64,000 nt of DNA from Promicromonospora thailandica (GTDB lineage: Bacteria; Actinomycetota; Actinomycetes; Actinomycetales; Cellulomonadaceae). Under the pieces are notes generated by a model. That model saw nothing but the letters and a program-made list of their open reading frames with translations. It made no database searches and had not been told where the DNA came from. The stretch's first letter is position 1. Every line of letters begins with the position of its first letter. Of this stretch, positions 1 to 8,444 are shown piece after piece. The stretch covers positions 156,481 to 220,480 of the forward strand of contig NZ_JAMTCS010000013.1 in the NCBI RefSeq assembly GCF_024171955.1. Direction: 5' to 3'. The translations under genes and the position numbers were made by a program.

Positions 1-1565
1 GCGCGGTCGTACACGAGGGCGTGCCACGGCTCGGGCGTGCGGGCGGCGGGTGCGCCCGGCTGGAACACCTTGGTGTGCCCCTTGCCGCGCAGCACGTCGG
101 TCGCAGGGAGGGCCGCCACCTCGGCGGCCGTCACGCCGTCGCTCACGAGCTGGGAGGTGAGCAGCAGCGTCGGGTCGGGCGTGGTCTGCTCGAGGCGCGC
201 GCGGACCACGCGCGCGATGTTCTCCAGCGGCGGGCGGTGGTTCGGCTGGTACCGGGTCATCGCCAGCACCAGCGACTGCAGGTGCTTGTCGATGACGGGC
301 GGCTCGGCGCCGTCCCCGTCGCCGTCCAGCGGCTCCTCGACGAGGTCCGTGGCCTCCAGGTCCCGCCCCATGAAGTTCAGGTCGAGCGGCAGCGCGCCCG
401 TGCTCGCGTACACGAGCAGCAGGCCCAGGCTGTACACGTCCGACCGCGGGTGCACCCGGCGGCCGAACAGCTCCGGCGCCATGTAGGCCATCGTGCCGGC
501 GGGCTGCGTGGAGGTCGCCGCGTCGAAGACCTTGGCGATGCCCAGGTCGATGAGCACCGCGCGGTCGCCGTCGACCATGATGTTCGCCGGCTTCAGGTCG
601 CGGTGCAGGCAGCGCTGCTCCTGCAGCACGAGCAGCGCGTCGACCACCTGCCGCGCCAGGTGGAGCGCCTCCGGGCCGGACAGCGGACCGTCCTCGCGCA
701 CCCGGTCCCGCAGCGTGGTGCCGGGCACCAGCTCCATGGCGAACCACGGCTGCGTCGCGTCCAGCCCCGCCTCGACGAAGCGCGGGAAGCCCCGGCCGTC
801 CAGGCGCTCCAGCAGGTCCGCCTCCTGCACGAAGCGCTCGCGGGCGTCCTCGTGCAGACCGGTGAGGACCTTGAGGGCGACCTCCGTGCCGTCGTCCGCC
901 TCCGCGCGGTACACGTGCGCGAACCCGCCGTGCCCCAGCGCCTCGCCGAGCGTGAACCGGCCCAGCCGCTCCCCGCTCGCGGGGATGCGCCGCACCGGGC
1001 GCACGGGCAGGGCCGGGATCCGCGGCGCCGGGGCGGGCGCGGGCGTGGCGGGGACGGAGCCGACGGCGAGGGGCGCGTCGGCGACAGGCAGGGGCGCGTC
1101 CGCGACAGACGCGTCCGGGGCGGGCACGGGCGGGTCCGGCACGGGTGCCGGGTCCGGCAGGACGGCGACCGGCTCGCCCTGGGCGGCGGGTGCGGCCTCG
1201 GTGTCCTCGGCGGGGCCGGGCTCGGATTCGGGCTCTGACTCGGGCTCGGGCGTCGCGTCCCCGTCTGTCGCGTCCCCGCCCGTCGCGGTCCCTGGCTCGG
1301 GCGCCGGGGGTACGGGCGGCAGCGGTGGCACCGACTCGGGTGGCGCGGGCACGACGGCCGTGCGCTCCGCGGGGGAGGCGCCGGTCCGCCCGGATCCGGC
1401 CGGCCCCGTCTCCGGGGGCGGCGGGGGGACCGGGGCGGGCTCGTGCCCTGCCTCGTCGACGGGGGCGGTGGCCAGCAGGGTCGCTGCCGGCTCGGGATCG
1501 GCTGACGGGACCGGGCCGATGGCCGCAGGCGTGACCTCGCCGACGTCGGGCGCTGGTGACGTCAT
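1..1565 (-). CDS. Serine/threonine protein kinase, C-terminus cut by window edge
   Basis: This is a Hanks-type Ser/Thr kinase. It starts at an ATG at 1565 and runs off the left edge after about 521 codons. The first ~170 residues are low-complexity Pro/Ala/Glu sequence. The kinase domain follows, with a glycine loop (GEALGHGGFAHVYRA), the VALKVL lysine, the catalytic HRDLKPANI and the APE motif (MAYMAPELF). The magnesium-binding motif reads DLG (LIDLGIAK) instead of the usual DFG, as in the second kinase at 9870-12176. After the kinase fold the protein continues as a helical region. The close likeness to the 9870-12176 kinase suggests a C-terminal membrane module beyond the edge, which cannot be seen here. 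Substrate unknown. Confidence 0.93.
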   Translation of the reverse strand, partial: MTSPAPDVGEVTPAAIGPVPSADPEPAATLLATAPVDEAGHEPAPVPPPPPETGPAGSGRTGASPAERTAVVPAPPESVPPLPPVPPAPEPGTATGGDATDGDATPEPESEPESEPGPAEDTEAAPAAQGEPVAVLPDPAPVPDPPVPAPDASVADAPLPVADAPLAVGSVPATPAPAPAPRIPALPVRPVRRIPASGERLGRFTLGEALGHGGFAHVYRAEADDGTEVALKVLTGLHEDARERFVQEADLLERLDGRGFPRFVEAGLDATQPWFAMELVPGTTLRDRVREDGPLSGPEALHLARQVVDALLVLQEQRCLHRDLKPANIMVDGDRAVLIDLGIAKVFDAATSTQPAGTMAYMAPELFGRRVHPRSDVYSLGLLLVYASTGALPLDLNFMGRDLEATDLVEEPLDGDGDGAEPPVIDKHLQSLVLAMTRYQPNHRPPLENIARVVRARLEQTTPDPTLLLTSQLVSDGVTAAEVAALPATDVLRGKGHTKVFQPGAPAARTPEPWHALVYDR

Positions 1566-1670
1566 GACGGGAAACCTACCAGCGCGGACGCCGTCGGACC
1601 GAGGAAAGTCCACGCCCCGGTCCGGACGTCCGCGTGCTGGTCACGGCCCCGGGCAACGACTCAGCGGGCG

Positions 1671-2129
1671 TCAGGACAGGTCGATCGTGATCGGCTCGAA
1701 CCGCGTGCCCACCGGGTAGTTGCCGCCCCAGAGCTTGGCGCCGTCCTCCGTGAGGTCGACGTGCTGCCACGTGAGCCGGTCGCCGTCCCGCTCGGGCGCA
1801 CCCGCCAGGCGGAACGCGGCCGTGCGCACGTCCGACTCGCGGTCCCGGATCGACATGGCCCAGTCGGCACCGCCGTCGGCCGGCGCGACCACCTCGATGT
1901 CGGCCACCTCGCCGACGAACGAGCCGAAGTGCCCGATGAAGACGACCGACCCCGTGAACGCGAACGACGACGAGGCCGCCGACGCGTCCGGGGTGCGCTC
2001 CGGGTCGAGCGGGAAGTGGAACGAGGCGCCGCTGCCGCCCACGGCGTCGTCCTGCACGATGCGGCCGCCCGGCGCCCCCATCACGTACATCAGCAGGCTT
2101 GCCTTGATCTCCCAGTCCAGATGAGCCAC
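1671..2129 (-). CDS. HtaA-domain protein, single domain
   Basis: A 152-residue protein from a GTG start; a much longer open frame upstream lacks coding character. It opens with LDWEIKASLLMYVMG, matching the start of HtaA domains (LxWGVKxSFRxYV), and has the FHFPL and VVFIGHFG strands typical of that fold. HtaA domains are known from corynebacterial haem-uptake surface proteins, but here there is no signal peptide, sortase motif or membrane anchor. The protein is therefore probably cytoplasmic and a haem role is not proven. It lies between the kinase and a divergent phosphodiesterase, with no obvious operon partner. Confidence 0.72.
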   Translation of the reverse strand: MAHLDWEIKASLLMYVMGAPGGRIVQDDAVGGSGASFHFPLDPERTPDASAASSSFAFTGSVVFIGHFGSFVGEVADIEVVAPADGGADWAMSIRDRESDVRTAAFRLAGAPERDGDRLTWQHVDLTEDGAKLWGGNYPVGTRFEPITIDLS

Positions 2130-2231
2130 CCGAGAACCGTACTCCCACCTGCTGGTTCGTACGGCTTCCGTTCGCCGGGACGACGGCGGCACGCCTTGCC
2201 CCGGCAACCCGGCCCCGCCAGGCTCGGGCGC

Positions 2232-3377
2232 ATGAGGACCTACCGACGTCGTACCAGCACAGCCCTCGCGCTGAGCACTGCCGTGACCCTCGCGAGCGGC
2301 CTGGCCCTGGGTGCCGCCCCCGCGTCCGCGCTGCCGCCCGGGCCCGCGCACACCGGGCCCGTGCACCCTGGGCCTGCGCACCCTGGGCCTGCGCACCCTG
2401 GACAGCACCGCACCTTCGACCTGCAGGCCCACCGCGGCGGCGTCGCGCTCACCGTGGAGAACACGCTCCCCGCGTTCGACAAGGCCCTCGCCCTCGGCGT
2501 CAGCACGCTCGAGCTCGACGTGCAGATCACGCGCGACGGCTACGCCGTGGTCACCCACGACCGCGACCCGAACCCCGCCAAGTGCGTCGACACCACCCCC
2601 GCGTACCCCGGCGACCCGCAGTTCCCCTACGTGCCCGGCACCACCTACATCAAGGACCTGACGCTCGCGCAGGTGCGCACCATCGACTGCGGCTCCCTGC
2701 GCCAGCCGCAGTTCCCCGGCCAGGAGCTGCACCCGGGCGAGCGCATGCCGCTCCTGACCGAGGTGCTCGACCTGGTCAACCGCCACCGGGCCCGCCAGGT
2801 GACGCTCAACATCGAGACCAAGGTCGAGGCGGGCGCCCCCGAGCAGACCGCGCCCCGCGAGCAGTTCGTGCAGGTCGTCGCCCGCGAGGTGCGCCGCGCC
2901 CGGCTCGTGGACCAGGTCACGATCCAGAGCTTCGACTGGGGCGCGCTGATGCGCATGCGCGAGGTCGAGCCCCGGCTGCCGCTCGTGGCCCTCACCAACG
3001 GGCAGCAGTTCCTCCAGGTCGGCGTCGAGGGCGCCTCGCCGTGGCTCGGCGGCCTCGACATCGACGACTTCCCGGGCTCGACCCAGCACAAGCTCGTCGC
3101 GGCCGTCGCCTCCTTCGGCGCCGACGCCGTCTCGCCGGTGCACGGCGACCCGCAGGGCGGCACCGTCGGCGACCCGGGCTACGTGCCCTTCACGACGCCG
3201 GAGCTCGTCCGCGCCGCGCACCGCCGCGGCCTGGAGGTGATCCCGTGGACCGTCGACGACCGCGCCACCATGGAGACCCTCATGGACCTCGGCGTGGACG
3301 GCCTCATCACCGACCGCCCCGACCTGCTGCGCACCGTCATGGCCGAGCGGCACCTGCGCCTGCCGAAGCGGTACTGA
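2232..3377 (+). CDS. Secreted glycerophosphodiester phosphodiesterase
   Basis: A 381-residue GDPD-family enzyme that hydrolyses glycerophosphodiesters to glycerol-3-phosphate and an alcohol, probably outside the membrane. The N-terminus (MRTYRRRTSTALAL...ASA) is a clear Sec signal peptide. A short tandem HPGPA repeat lies at about residues 40-57, before the TIM-barrel domain. Family motifs are present: QAHRGG, ENTLPAF, LELDVQITRDG and VVTHDRDPN give the catalytic histidines and metal ligands, and VIPWTVDD and DGLITDRPDLL close the barrel. The length suits secreted actinobacterial GDPDs. A GC-rich hairpin follows at once, shared with the convergent ArsR gene. Likely role is phosphate or glycerol scavenging from lipids or teichoic-acid-like polymers. 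Confidence 0.93.
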   Translation: MRTYRRRTSTALALSTAVTLASGLALGAAPASALPPGPAHTGPVHPGPAHPGPAHPGQHRTFDLQAHRGGVALTVENTLPAFDKALALGVSTLELDVQITRDGYAVVTHDRDPNPAKCVDTTPAYPGDPQFPYVPGTTYIKDLTLAQVRTIDCGSLRQPQFPGQELHPGERMPLLTEVLDLVNRHRARQVTLNIETKVEAGAPEQTAPREQFVQVVAREVRRARLVDQVTIQSFDWGALMRMREVEPRLPLVALTNGQQFLQVGVEGASPWLGGLDIDDFPGSTQHKLVAAVASFGADAVSPVHGDPQGGTVGDPGYVPFTTPELVRAAHRRGLEVIPWTVDDRATMETLMDLGVDGLITDRPDLLRTVMAERHLRLPKRY

Positions 3378-3384
3378 GACAGCG

Positions 3385-3415
3385 CCCGGCCGGCGCGTCC
3401 GGGGCGCCGGCCGGG
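3385..3415. terminator. Bidirectional GC-rich hairpin
   Basis: A 12-bp perfect stem (CCCGGCCGGCGC at 3385-3396 with 3404-3415) and a 7-nt loop between two convergent genes. There is no T-tract, which is usual for actinobacterial hairpin terminators. Confidence 0.6.
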
Positions 3416-3423
3416 GCCGCGCC

Positions 3424-3849
3424 TCAGCCCGCGGCCTCGCCCGTGCCGGGGCGTCCCGGTCCCGCGGCCCGACGGCGCTCGCGGCGTCCGCGGGCCAGCT
3501 CCGTCGCCAGGGCGTCGAGTGGCTGGGCGAACGTGTCCTCGAACCGGGCGAGCCACGCGCGGGCGGCGGCGGTGCCGGTGTCGTCCACGGCGTACAGCCG
3601 GCGGGTGCCCTCGGCGCGGACCCGTACCAGGCCCGCCTCGCGCAGCACCCGCAGGTGCTGCGAGACGGCGGGCTGCGAGATGCGCACCCGGGCCTGCAGG
3701 GCCGTCACCAGGGCGCCGGCGGGCTGCTCGCCGGGCACCAGCAGCTCCAGCAGGCGGCGGCGCACCGGGTCGCCGAGGGCCTCGAAGACGCCGTGGGGCG
3801 CGGTGTCGGGGCCGGCGCCCAGGCCGCTACCGAGGCCGGGGTCGGGCAC
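3424..3849 (-). CDS. ArsR-family transcriptional regulator
   Basis: A 141-residue winged-helix regulator. The ArsR fold starts with VFEALGDPVRRRLLELL, and the recognition helix is ISQPAVSQHLRVLREAGLV, followed by the wing VRAEGTRRLYAVD. No metal-binding cysteine cluster is visible, so it is not an obvious metal sensor. It belongs to the ArsR type that pairs with SRPBCC/AHSA1 proteins. Its GTG start directly follows the stop codon of the SRPBCC gene (zero spacing), so the two are co-translated. The operator at 4520-4535 upstream of the pair is its likely target, giving autoregulation. Confidence 0.9.
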   Translation of the reverse strand: MPDPGLGSGLGAGPDTAPHGVFEALGDPVRRRLLELLVPGEQPAGALVTALQARVRISQPAVSQHLRVLREAGLVRVRAEGTRRLYAVDDTGTAAARAWLARFEDTFAQPLDALATELARGRRERRRAAGPGRPGTGEAAG

Positions 3850-4506
3850 TCAGGACTCCGGCTCGGCCGTGGGCGGCACGGTGTAGAAGGCCAGGGTGCG
3901 TTCGCCGGCCGCGCGAGCCTGCTCGGCGTCGTCGCCCGAGGCGGTCGCGGCGTCGGCCCAGCCGGTGCTCGCCAGCCGCACGAACTCGACGCCCGTGGGG
4001 GACAGGGTCCACTGCTCGAACTCGCGCGCGTCGTTGTCGGAGCCCGTGGCGAGGTGCAGCCCCAGGCCGAGCAGCGCCAGGTCCCACCCGACGCCGACGG
4101 CGCCCGGGCCGTACTGCGTCCAGAAGTCGGGGTCCACCGGCGCCTCGTGGACCAGCTCGAGCGTGGTGCCGTCGTCGGCCGGGCTGAGCCCCACCCGCAC
4201 CCAGGAGACCTGGCCGCCGAACTCCCACGTGACGGCGAACTCCTCAGGGGCCGCGCAGCGTTCCACGGTGCCGCCCGCGTTGCCCACGAGCTGGTAGCGG
4301 CCGCCGACGGAGAGGTCGCCGTCGATCGGCAGGAACCAGCGGGGGAGCCGTTCGGCGGAGGTGAGGGCGTCCCACAGGTCGTCCCGGTCGGTCGCGTAGG
4401 TGCGGCGGGCGACGGCGATCTTGGTCGGGGCGCCGTCCCGGTTCCCGTCGCGGACCTCACGGGTCACGAGGCCGGCCGTGGTGACGGGGTCGATGGTGGT
4501 GGTCAT
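3850..4506 (-). CDS. SRPBCC (AHSA1-type) domain protein
   Basis: A 218-residue START-like protein of the AHSA1/ATPase-activator family. Characteristic pieces are VARRTYATDRDDLWDALTS near the start, RLPRWFLPIDGDLSVGG, and the WEFGGQVSWVRVGLSPADD strand pair. Such proteins form a hydrophobic cavity but their ligands are mostly unknown. It is the first gene of a two-gene operon with the ArsR regulator. A strong AGAAGGAGTCGCC ribosome-binding site precedes the ATG. ArsR-SRPBCC pairs are common in actinobacteria and are usually autoregulated; the operator seen upstream supports that here. Confidence 0.88.
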   Translation of the reverse strand: MTTTIDPVTTAGLVTREVRDGNRDGAPTKIAVARRTYATDRDDLWDALTSAERLPRWFLPIDGDLSVGGRYQLVGNAGGTVERCAAPEEFAVTWEFGGQVSWVRVGLSPADDGTTLELVHEAPVDPDFWTQYGPGAVGVGWDLALLGLGLHLATGSDNDAREFEQWTLSPTGVEFVRLASTGWADAATASGDDAEQARAAGERTLAFYTVPPTAEPES

Positions 4507-4519
4507 GGCGACTCCTTCT

Positions 4520-4535
4520 ATAAGTAGACACTTAT
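4520..4535. promoter_or_regulatory. Probable ArsR operator upstream of the SRPBCC-ArsR pair
   Basis: A perfect inverted repeat ATAAGT-AGAC-ACTTAT lies 13 bp upstream of the SRPBCC start codon, in an AT-rich patch that stands out from the local GC. Reading toward the gene, a possible -10 (CATAAC) lies just upstream of the palindrome. Spacing and form match known ArsR-type operators, so binding would block transcription. Confidence 0.7.
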
Positions 4536-4648
4536 GTTATGCCACAGTCGCGCCCGCGGGGCAAGTGGCAGGCGCTGTCATCCCCTAAAAAAGTGTGCCA
4601 AGCGCGCCGCGCCCAGCCGGTGTCGGTGAGGCGGAGTAGGTTCCGGAC

Positions 4649-5248
4649 ATGGCCCCGACCACCGTGGTCCCGGCGACAACCGACCGGTTCGGCGACATCG
4701 CACGGGTCCTGAACCCGACCGGGCGCGAGCAGGCGTGCTGGTGCCTGCACTGGCGTGCGCCGGCCAAGGAGGACGTCACGACGCGCGAGGCCCGCCTGCG
4801 TGAGCTCACGGCGCGCGAGCCCGCGCCCGGCATGCTCGCCTACCTCGGTACGGAGGAGGACGGCGAGGTCGCCGGCTGGCTCGGCTTCTCCCGCCGGTCG
4901 GACGCCGCGTCGCTGCAGCGGTCCCGGGTGCTGCCCGTGGGGGAGCCCGCCTCCTGGCCGACCACGTGGGTCTTCATGTGCGTCACCGTGCGCGCGGGCT
5001 TCCGCAGGCAGGGGATCGCCCAGGCGCTGCTCGACGCCGGGGTCGGCTACGCCGCGGCGCACGGGGCGGCGACGCTCGAGGCGTTCCCGGTCGAGCCCGA
5101 GCCAGGGCGGCGCGTCCCGGTGAGCGCGGCGTTCGTCGGCACGGTCGGCATGTTCGAGCGGGCCGGGTTCGACCGCCTGGCGCCCACGGACGCCACGAGC
5201 GGGCGGCTGCCACGGTGGCACATGCGCCGCGAGCTCACGCCGTCCTGA
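4649..5248 (+). CDS. GNAT-family N-acetyltransferase
   Basis: A 199-residue acetyltransferase of the GNAT fold. The acetyl-CoA binding motif A is visible as VTVRAGFRRQGIAQALLDAG (the R/QxxGxA/G signature) near residues 110-130, followed by the helix and strand AAAHGAATLEAFPVE. The N-terminus carries a Cys-rich stretch (QACWCLHW) typical of one actinobacterial GNAT subgroup. The C-terminal FVGTVGMFERAGF is the usual beta5-alpha4 region. No substrate can be assigned. It stands alone, divergent from the SRPBCC operon. Confidence 0.88.
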   Translation: MAPTTVVPATTDRFGDIARVLNPTGREQACWCLHWRAPAKEDVTTREARLRELTAREPAPGMLAYLGTEEDGEVAGWLGFSRRSDAASLQRSRVLPVGEPASWPTTWVFMCVTVRAGFRRQGIAQALLDAGVGYAAAHGAATLEAFPVEPEPGRRVPVSAAFVGTVGMFERAGFDRLAPTDATSGRLPRWHMRRELTPS

Positions 5249-5254
5249 GGGGCG

Positions 5255-5656
5255 TCAGTCGGGGACCGGCACGACCACGCACAGCTCGAACGTGTCCCGG
5301 CCGCGGCGGAGCAGGTAGCGCACCCGGTCCGCCGCGGCCTCCGACGCGTTCTCGTCCCTGTAGCTCCAGCGCACGTCGACCCACAGCAGCGCGTCGCCGA
5401 CCTGTTCCACGGCGCGCACCTCGGGCACCGCCGCGACCAGCCCCTGCTCCCGGTAGGCGGTGAGCATGCCGGCCAGGCTCTCGCGCGCGGACCCGGCGTC
5501 GGGCACCACGAGCGAACGGTCGGCCTCGACCACCACCGACGGGTAGGCGAGGCTGTCGGTCACGACCTCGAGGTCGCCCGACCCGAGCGCGACGCCGTAG
5601 CCGACGAGGAAGTCGAGCAGGTCGTCGGAGTCGTACCCGGGGTGTCGGCTGGTCAT
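5255..5656 (-). CDS. Small NTF2/SnoaL-like hypothetical protein
   Basis: A 133-residue soluble protein with no signal peptide. An N-terminal helix pair (DDLLDFLVGYGVALGSGD) is followed by a strand-rich half ending in FELCVVVPVPD. The pattern, including LAYPSVVVEADRSLVV and LLWVDVRWSYRDEN, resembles NTF2-like folds of the SnoaL/DUF4440 sort, but no catalytic signature is clear. It lies 9 bp downstream of the PLP enzyme stop-to-start order on the same strand, so it may be co-transcribed with it. Function unknown. Confidence 0.7.
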   Translation of the reverse strand: MTSRHPGYDSDDLLDFLVGYGVALGSGDLEVVTDSLAYPSVVVEADRSLVVPDAGSARESLAGMLTAYREQGLVAAVPEVRAVEQVGDALLWVDVRWSYRDENASEAAADRVRYLLRRGRDTFELCVVVPVPD

Positions 5657-5665
5657 CCGTCCACG

Positions 5666-6793
5666 CTAGCGGCCCGCCCCGTCGAGCGCTCGGGTGAGGT
5701 CGGCCCAGAGGTCGTCGACGTCCTCCAGGCCCACCGACAGGCGCACCAGGTCGGGGGAGATGCCCGCGTCCTTGCGGGAGACCTCGTCCATGATCCGGTG
5801 GGTCAGCGAGGCCGGGTGCTGGATCAGGCTGTCCACGCTGCCCAGGCTCACCGCCGGGGTGATCAGCCGCACGGCGGCGACCAGCGCCACCGGGTCGGCC
5901 GACGTCTCGAACGACACCATGGCGCCACCGACGCGGGGGTAGTGCACGCGGGTCACCCGGGGGTGGTCGGCCAGCCGCCGGGCCAGCTCCGCCGCCGTCG
6001 CCGACGCCGCACGGACCCGCACCGGAAGCGTCGCCAGGCCGCGCAGCAGCTCGTAGCCCGCGATCGGGTGCAGCATGCCGCCCGTCATGAACCGCACCTG
6101 GCGCAGCGCCCGCGCGGTCGGCTCGTCGCACGCGACCACGCCGCCCATGACGTCGCCGTGCCCGCCCAGGTACTTGGTGGCGCTGTGCAGCACCATGCCC
6201 GCCCCGAGGGTGATCGGGCGCTGCAGCACCGGGGTGGCGAACGTGTTGTCCGCCAGGAGGGGCACGGGCCCGCAGGCCTCGGCCAGGGCCCGCAGGTCCA
6301 CCTCACCGAGCGTGGGGTTCGCCGGGCTCTCGACGACGACCAGCCCGGTCCGGTCCGTGATCGCGGAGGCGACCTCGTCGGGCTCCGCCCACGTGACGCT
6401 CGTGCCGAGCAGGCCCGAGGACAGCAGGTGGTCGGTGGTGCCGTACAGCGGCCGCACGCCGACGACGTGCGGCCGCCCCGCCGCGACCTGCGCCAGCAGG
6501 CAGGCCGAGAGCGCCGCCATGCCGCTGGCGAAGGCGACGGCGGCGTCGGCCCCCTCCAGCTCGGCCAGCGCGGTCTCGAACCGGCGCACCGTCGGGTTGG
6601 CGACGCGGCCGTACACCGGCGGACCGCCGTCGTCGTGCCCCTCGGCGAACGCGTCGAGGCGCTCCGCCTCGGCGACCACGTCGTGCGACGGGTAGGTGGT
6701 GGACAGGTCGATCGGCGGGGCGTGCAGGCCCAGGGCGGCCAGGTCGTCCTTGCCGGCGTGGACGGCGCGCGTGGTCCAGGTGTGCATGCTCAT
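5666..6793 (-). CDS. Cys/Met metabolism PLP-dependent enzyme (trans-sulfuration family)
   Basis: A 375-residue fold-type I PLP enzyme of the cystathionine gamma-synthase/gamma-lyase/methionine gamma-lyase family. Signature elements are TRAVHAG, PVYGRVANPTVRRFE, the cofactor-binding FASGMAA, LLADNTFATPVLQRP and the PLP lysine motif SATKYLGGHGDVMGG. It ends with SLGSVDSLIQHPASLTH and VRLSVGLEDVDDL. Length is usual for the family. A divergent Lrp/AsnC gene only 59 bp away is the arrangement seen for amino-acid-responsive gamma-lyases, so a catabolic (lyase) role is a little more likely than a biosynthetic one. Sequence alone does not settle the substrate. Confidence 0.92.
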   Translation of the reverse strand: MSMHTWTTRAVHAGKDDLAALGLHAPPIDLSTTYPSHDVVAEAERLDAFAEGHDDGGPPVYGRVANPTVRRFETALAELEGADAAVAFASGMAALSACLLAQVAAGRPHVVGVRPLYGTTDHLLSSGLLGTSVTWAEPDEVASAITDRTGLVVVESPANPTLGEVDLRALAEACGPVPLLADNTFATPVLQRPITLGAGMVLHSATKYLGGHGDVMGGVVACDEPTARALRQVRFMTGGMLHPIAGYELLRGLATLPVRVRAASATAAELARRLADHPRVTRVHYPRVGGAMVSFETSADPVALVAAVRLITPAVSLGSVDSLIQHPASLTHRIMDEVSRKDAGISPDLVRLSVGLEDVDDLWADLTRALDGAGR

Positions 6794-6852
6794 GCCCGGA
6801 CTATCGAAGCCTGGACGCCCGGCGGTGCCGGGACGTGCTAGAAATTCGGGCC

Positions 6853-7323
6853 ATGACCCAGAACGTGATCCTCGATTCGGTGGACCGGGCGCTGCTGGCC
6901 GAGCTGCAGAACGACGGGCGGCTGTCCAACAAGACGCTGGCGCAGCGGGTCGGCGTCGCGCCGTCGACCTGCCTGGCCCGCGTCCAGCGGCTGCAGACCG
7001 CGGGGGTCATCCGGGGGTACCGGGCCGAGATCGACCCGGGCGCCGTCGGGCGCGGGCTGCAGGCCATGCTCATGGTGCGGCTCGCCACGCACTCCCGGCC
7101 GCTGCTCGGGCCGTTCGTGGACTGGGTGCGCGCACTGCCGCAGACCCGGGCCGTGCACCACGTGTCCGGGCCGGACGACTTCCTGGTGCACGTGGCCTGC
7201 ACGGGTACCGACGAGCTGCAGCGCCTGGTGCTGGACCTGACCGCGCGCGGCGAGGTGGGCCGGGTGCAGACCGACCTGGTGTTCTCCTCCTGGACCTGCG
7301 GCCCGGTGACCCCCGCGGACTGA
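6853..7323 (+). CDS. Lrp/AsnC-family transcriptional regulator
   Basis: A 156-residue feast/famine regulator. The N-terminal helix-turn-helix reads LDSVDRALLAELQNDGRLS...APSTCLARVQRLQTAGVI, followed by the linker GYRAEIDPGAVGRG and a RAM ligand-binding domain (VHHVSGPDDFLVHV). The ATG at 6853 is chosen over one six codons upstream because it matches the family N-terminus. A TGC-TAGAAA element ending about 10 bp upstream could be an extended -10, leaving a very short leader. It is divergent from the PLP trans-sulfuration gene and probably controls it in response to an amino acid such as methionine. Confidence 0.92.
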   Translation: MTQNVILDSVDRALLAELQNDGRLSNKTLAQRVGVAPSTCLARVQRLQTAGVIRGYRAEIDPGAVGRGLQAMLMVRLATHSRPLLGPFVDWVRALPQTRAVHHVSGPDDFLVHVACTGTDELQRLVLDLTARGEVGRVQTDLVFSSWTCGPVTPAD

Positions 7324-7331
7324 CACGGGGG

Positions 7332-8339
7332 TCAGAGGGCCTGCGCCAGGAGGTCGGCGAACAGGGCGTCCGGGTCGACGTCCAGGCCCCGCGCGGTGAA
7401 CCAGGCGCAGACCGTGCGGCAGTCGCGCAGCAGCACCTCGCTCGCGAACGGGTTCGCCACCAGGTCCACGACCTGCGGCAGGTCGATGACGACCAGCCGC
7501 TCGCCGTGCGCCAGGATGTTGTACGGCGACAGGTCGCCGTGCGCGAAGCCGAGCCGCGCCAGCACGGACATGCCGTGCGTGAGCTGCTCCCAGTACGACT
7601 CCAGCAGGTCGTCCGACGGGCGCTCGCGGGTCAGGCGGGGCGCTGCGACGACCTGCGTGCGGCCGTCGTCGTCCACCTCCTCGGTGCCCACGAACTCCAT
7701 GAGCACCTCGGTGCCGTCGATCTGGACCGGGTACGGCACCGGGGCACCCGCCGACCACGCGTCGCGCAGGGCGACGAACTCGGCGTCGGCCCACTGCGTG
7801 GCGGACACGGCGCGGCCCCACGCCGACTTCCGGTCCTCCATGGCGCGCTGGTCGCGTGTGCGACGCACGCGCCGGCCCTCGGTGTACTCGGTGCCGCGGT
7901 GGAACTGACCGTGGTCCAGGCTGCGGTACCGCTTGGCCACCAGCAGGCAGCGCGCGGGCTCCCCGGCCGGACCCGGGGCGGCGTCCGGGGAGAGGGCACG
8001 CTCCACGAGGAACGCGTCCGCCTCCTTGCCGGTCTTGAGGATGCCGAGCTCGGTGTCGAACGCGGCGTCCCGCGTCACGAGCCAGTCCGGGACCGGCTCG
8101 GGACCGCGCTGACCCTTGGCGACGGAACGCCAGGTGGACCACCGCTGGCCGGGTCCGGGCTCGGTGGGTGCGTCGTCCGCGGAGGTGCCGCGCGCGTCGG
8201 GCTCGTCGTGCGCGTCCGGGGCGAACGTGCTCGGGTGCGGACCCTCCAGGTCCGCACGACTGACGGTGGTGCCGGCGCGGCCCTTCCTGCTCGCGGACTG
8301 GATCAGGAGGGACTTCGGTGCTTCGGGAAAACGGGGCAA
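7332..8339 (-). CDS. RIO-type serine kinase
   Basis: A 335-residue protein with a disordered ~90-residue N-terminus and a RIO1-like kinase domain. Diagnostic features are KEADAFLVERA, the catalytic loop FAHGDLSPYNILAHG and the metal-binding VVIDLPQVVD; RIO kinases use IDxPQ where eukaryotic-type kinases use DFG. The start is a TTG preceded by AAGGAG. A 23-codon ORF with a strong ribosome-binding site ends 33 bp upstream and is probably on the same transcript. Bacterial RIO kinases are poorly studied and the substrate is unknown. Confidence 0.9.
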   Translation of the reverse strand: MPRFPEAPKSLLIQSASRKGRAGTTVSRADLEGPHPSTFAPDAHDEPDARGTSADDAPTEPGPGQRWSTWRSVAKGQRGPEPVPDWLVTRDAAFDTELGILKTGKEADAFLVERALSPDAAPGPAGEPARCLLVAKRYRSLDHGQFHRGTEYTEGRRVRRTRDQRAMEDRKSAWGRAVSATQWADAEFVALRDAWSAGAPVPYPVQIDGTEVLMEFVGTEEVDDDGRTQVVAAPRLTRERPSDDLLESYWEQLTHGMSVLARLGFAHGDLSPYNILAHGERLVVIDLPQVVDLVANPFASEVLLRDCRTVCAWFTARGLDVDPDALFADLLAQAL

Positions 8340-8372
8340 GACGGTGCTCCTTGATGCCGGAGCACGACCGGA

Positions 8373-8444
8373 TCAGCGCCGGGTGCTCCTGGTGACAGTG
8401 GCGTCTGCTGCCGAGAGGGCAGCCGCGCGAACGACGTCGTCCAT
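8373..8444 (-). CDS. Small ORF (23 aa) upstream of the RIO kinase
   Basis: ATG at 8444 followed by 22 codons and TGA. A near-consensus GGAAGGAGG lies 6-7 bp upstream of the ATG, stronger than the site of the RIO kinase it precedes. The peptide begins MDDVVRAAALSAADATV and ends TRSTRR. The stop is 33 bp before the kinase start. It could be a leader peptide coupling translation to the kinase, or a small protein in its own right. The strength of the ribosome-binding site is the main evidence. Confidence 0.45.
   Translation of the reverse strand: MDDVVRAAALSAADATVTRSTRR

Noticed and set aside
2330..2405. Tandem repeat as a regulatory array
   Set aside because: It encodes the HPGPA repeat of the secreted phosphodiesterase, downstream of its signal peptide.
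1671..3353. Extending the HtaA-domain protein far upstream
   Set aside because: The upstream part is antisense to the glycerophosphodiesterase and has no coding character; the GTG at 2129 is the likely start.
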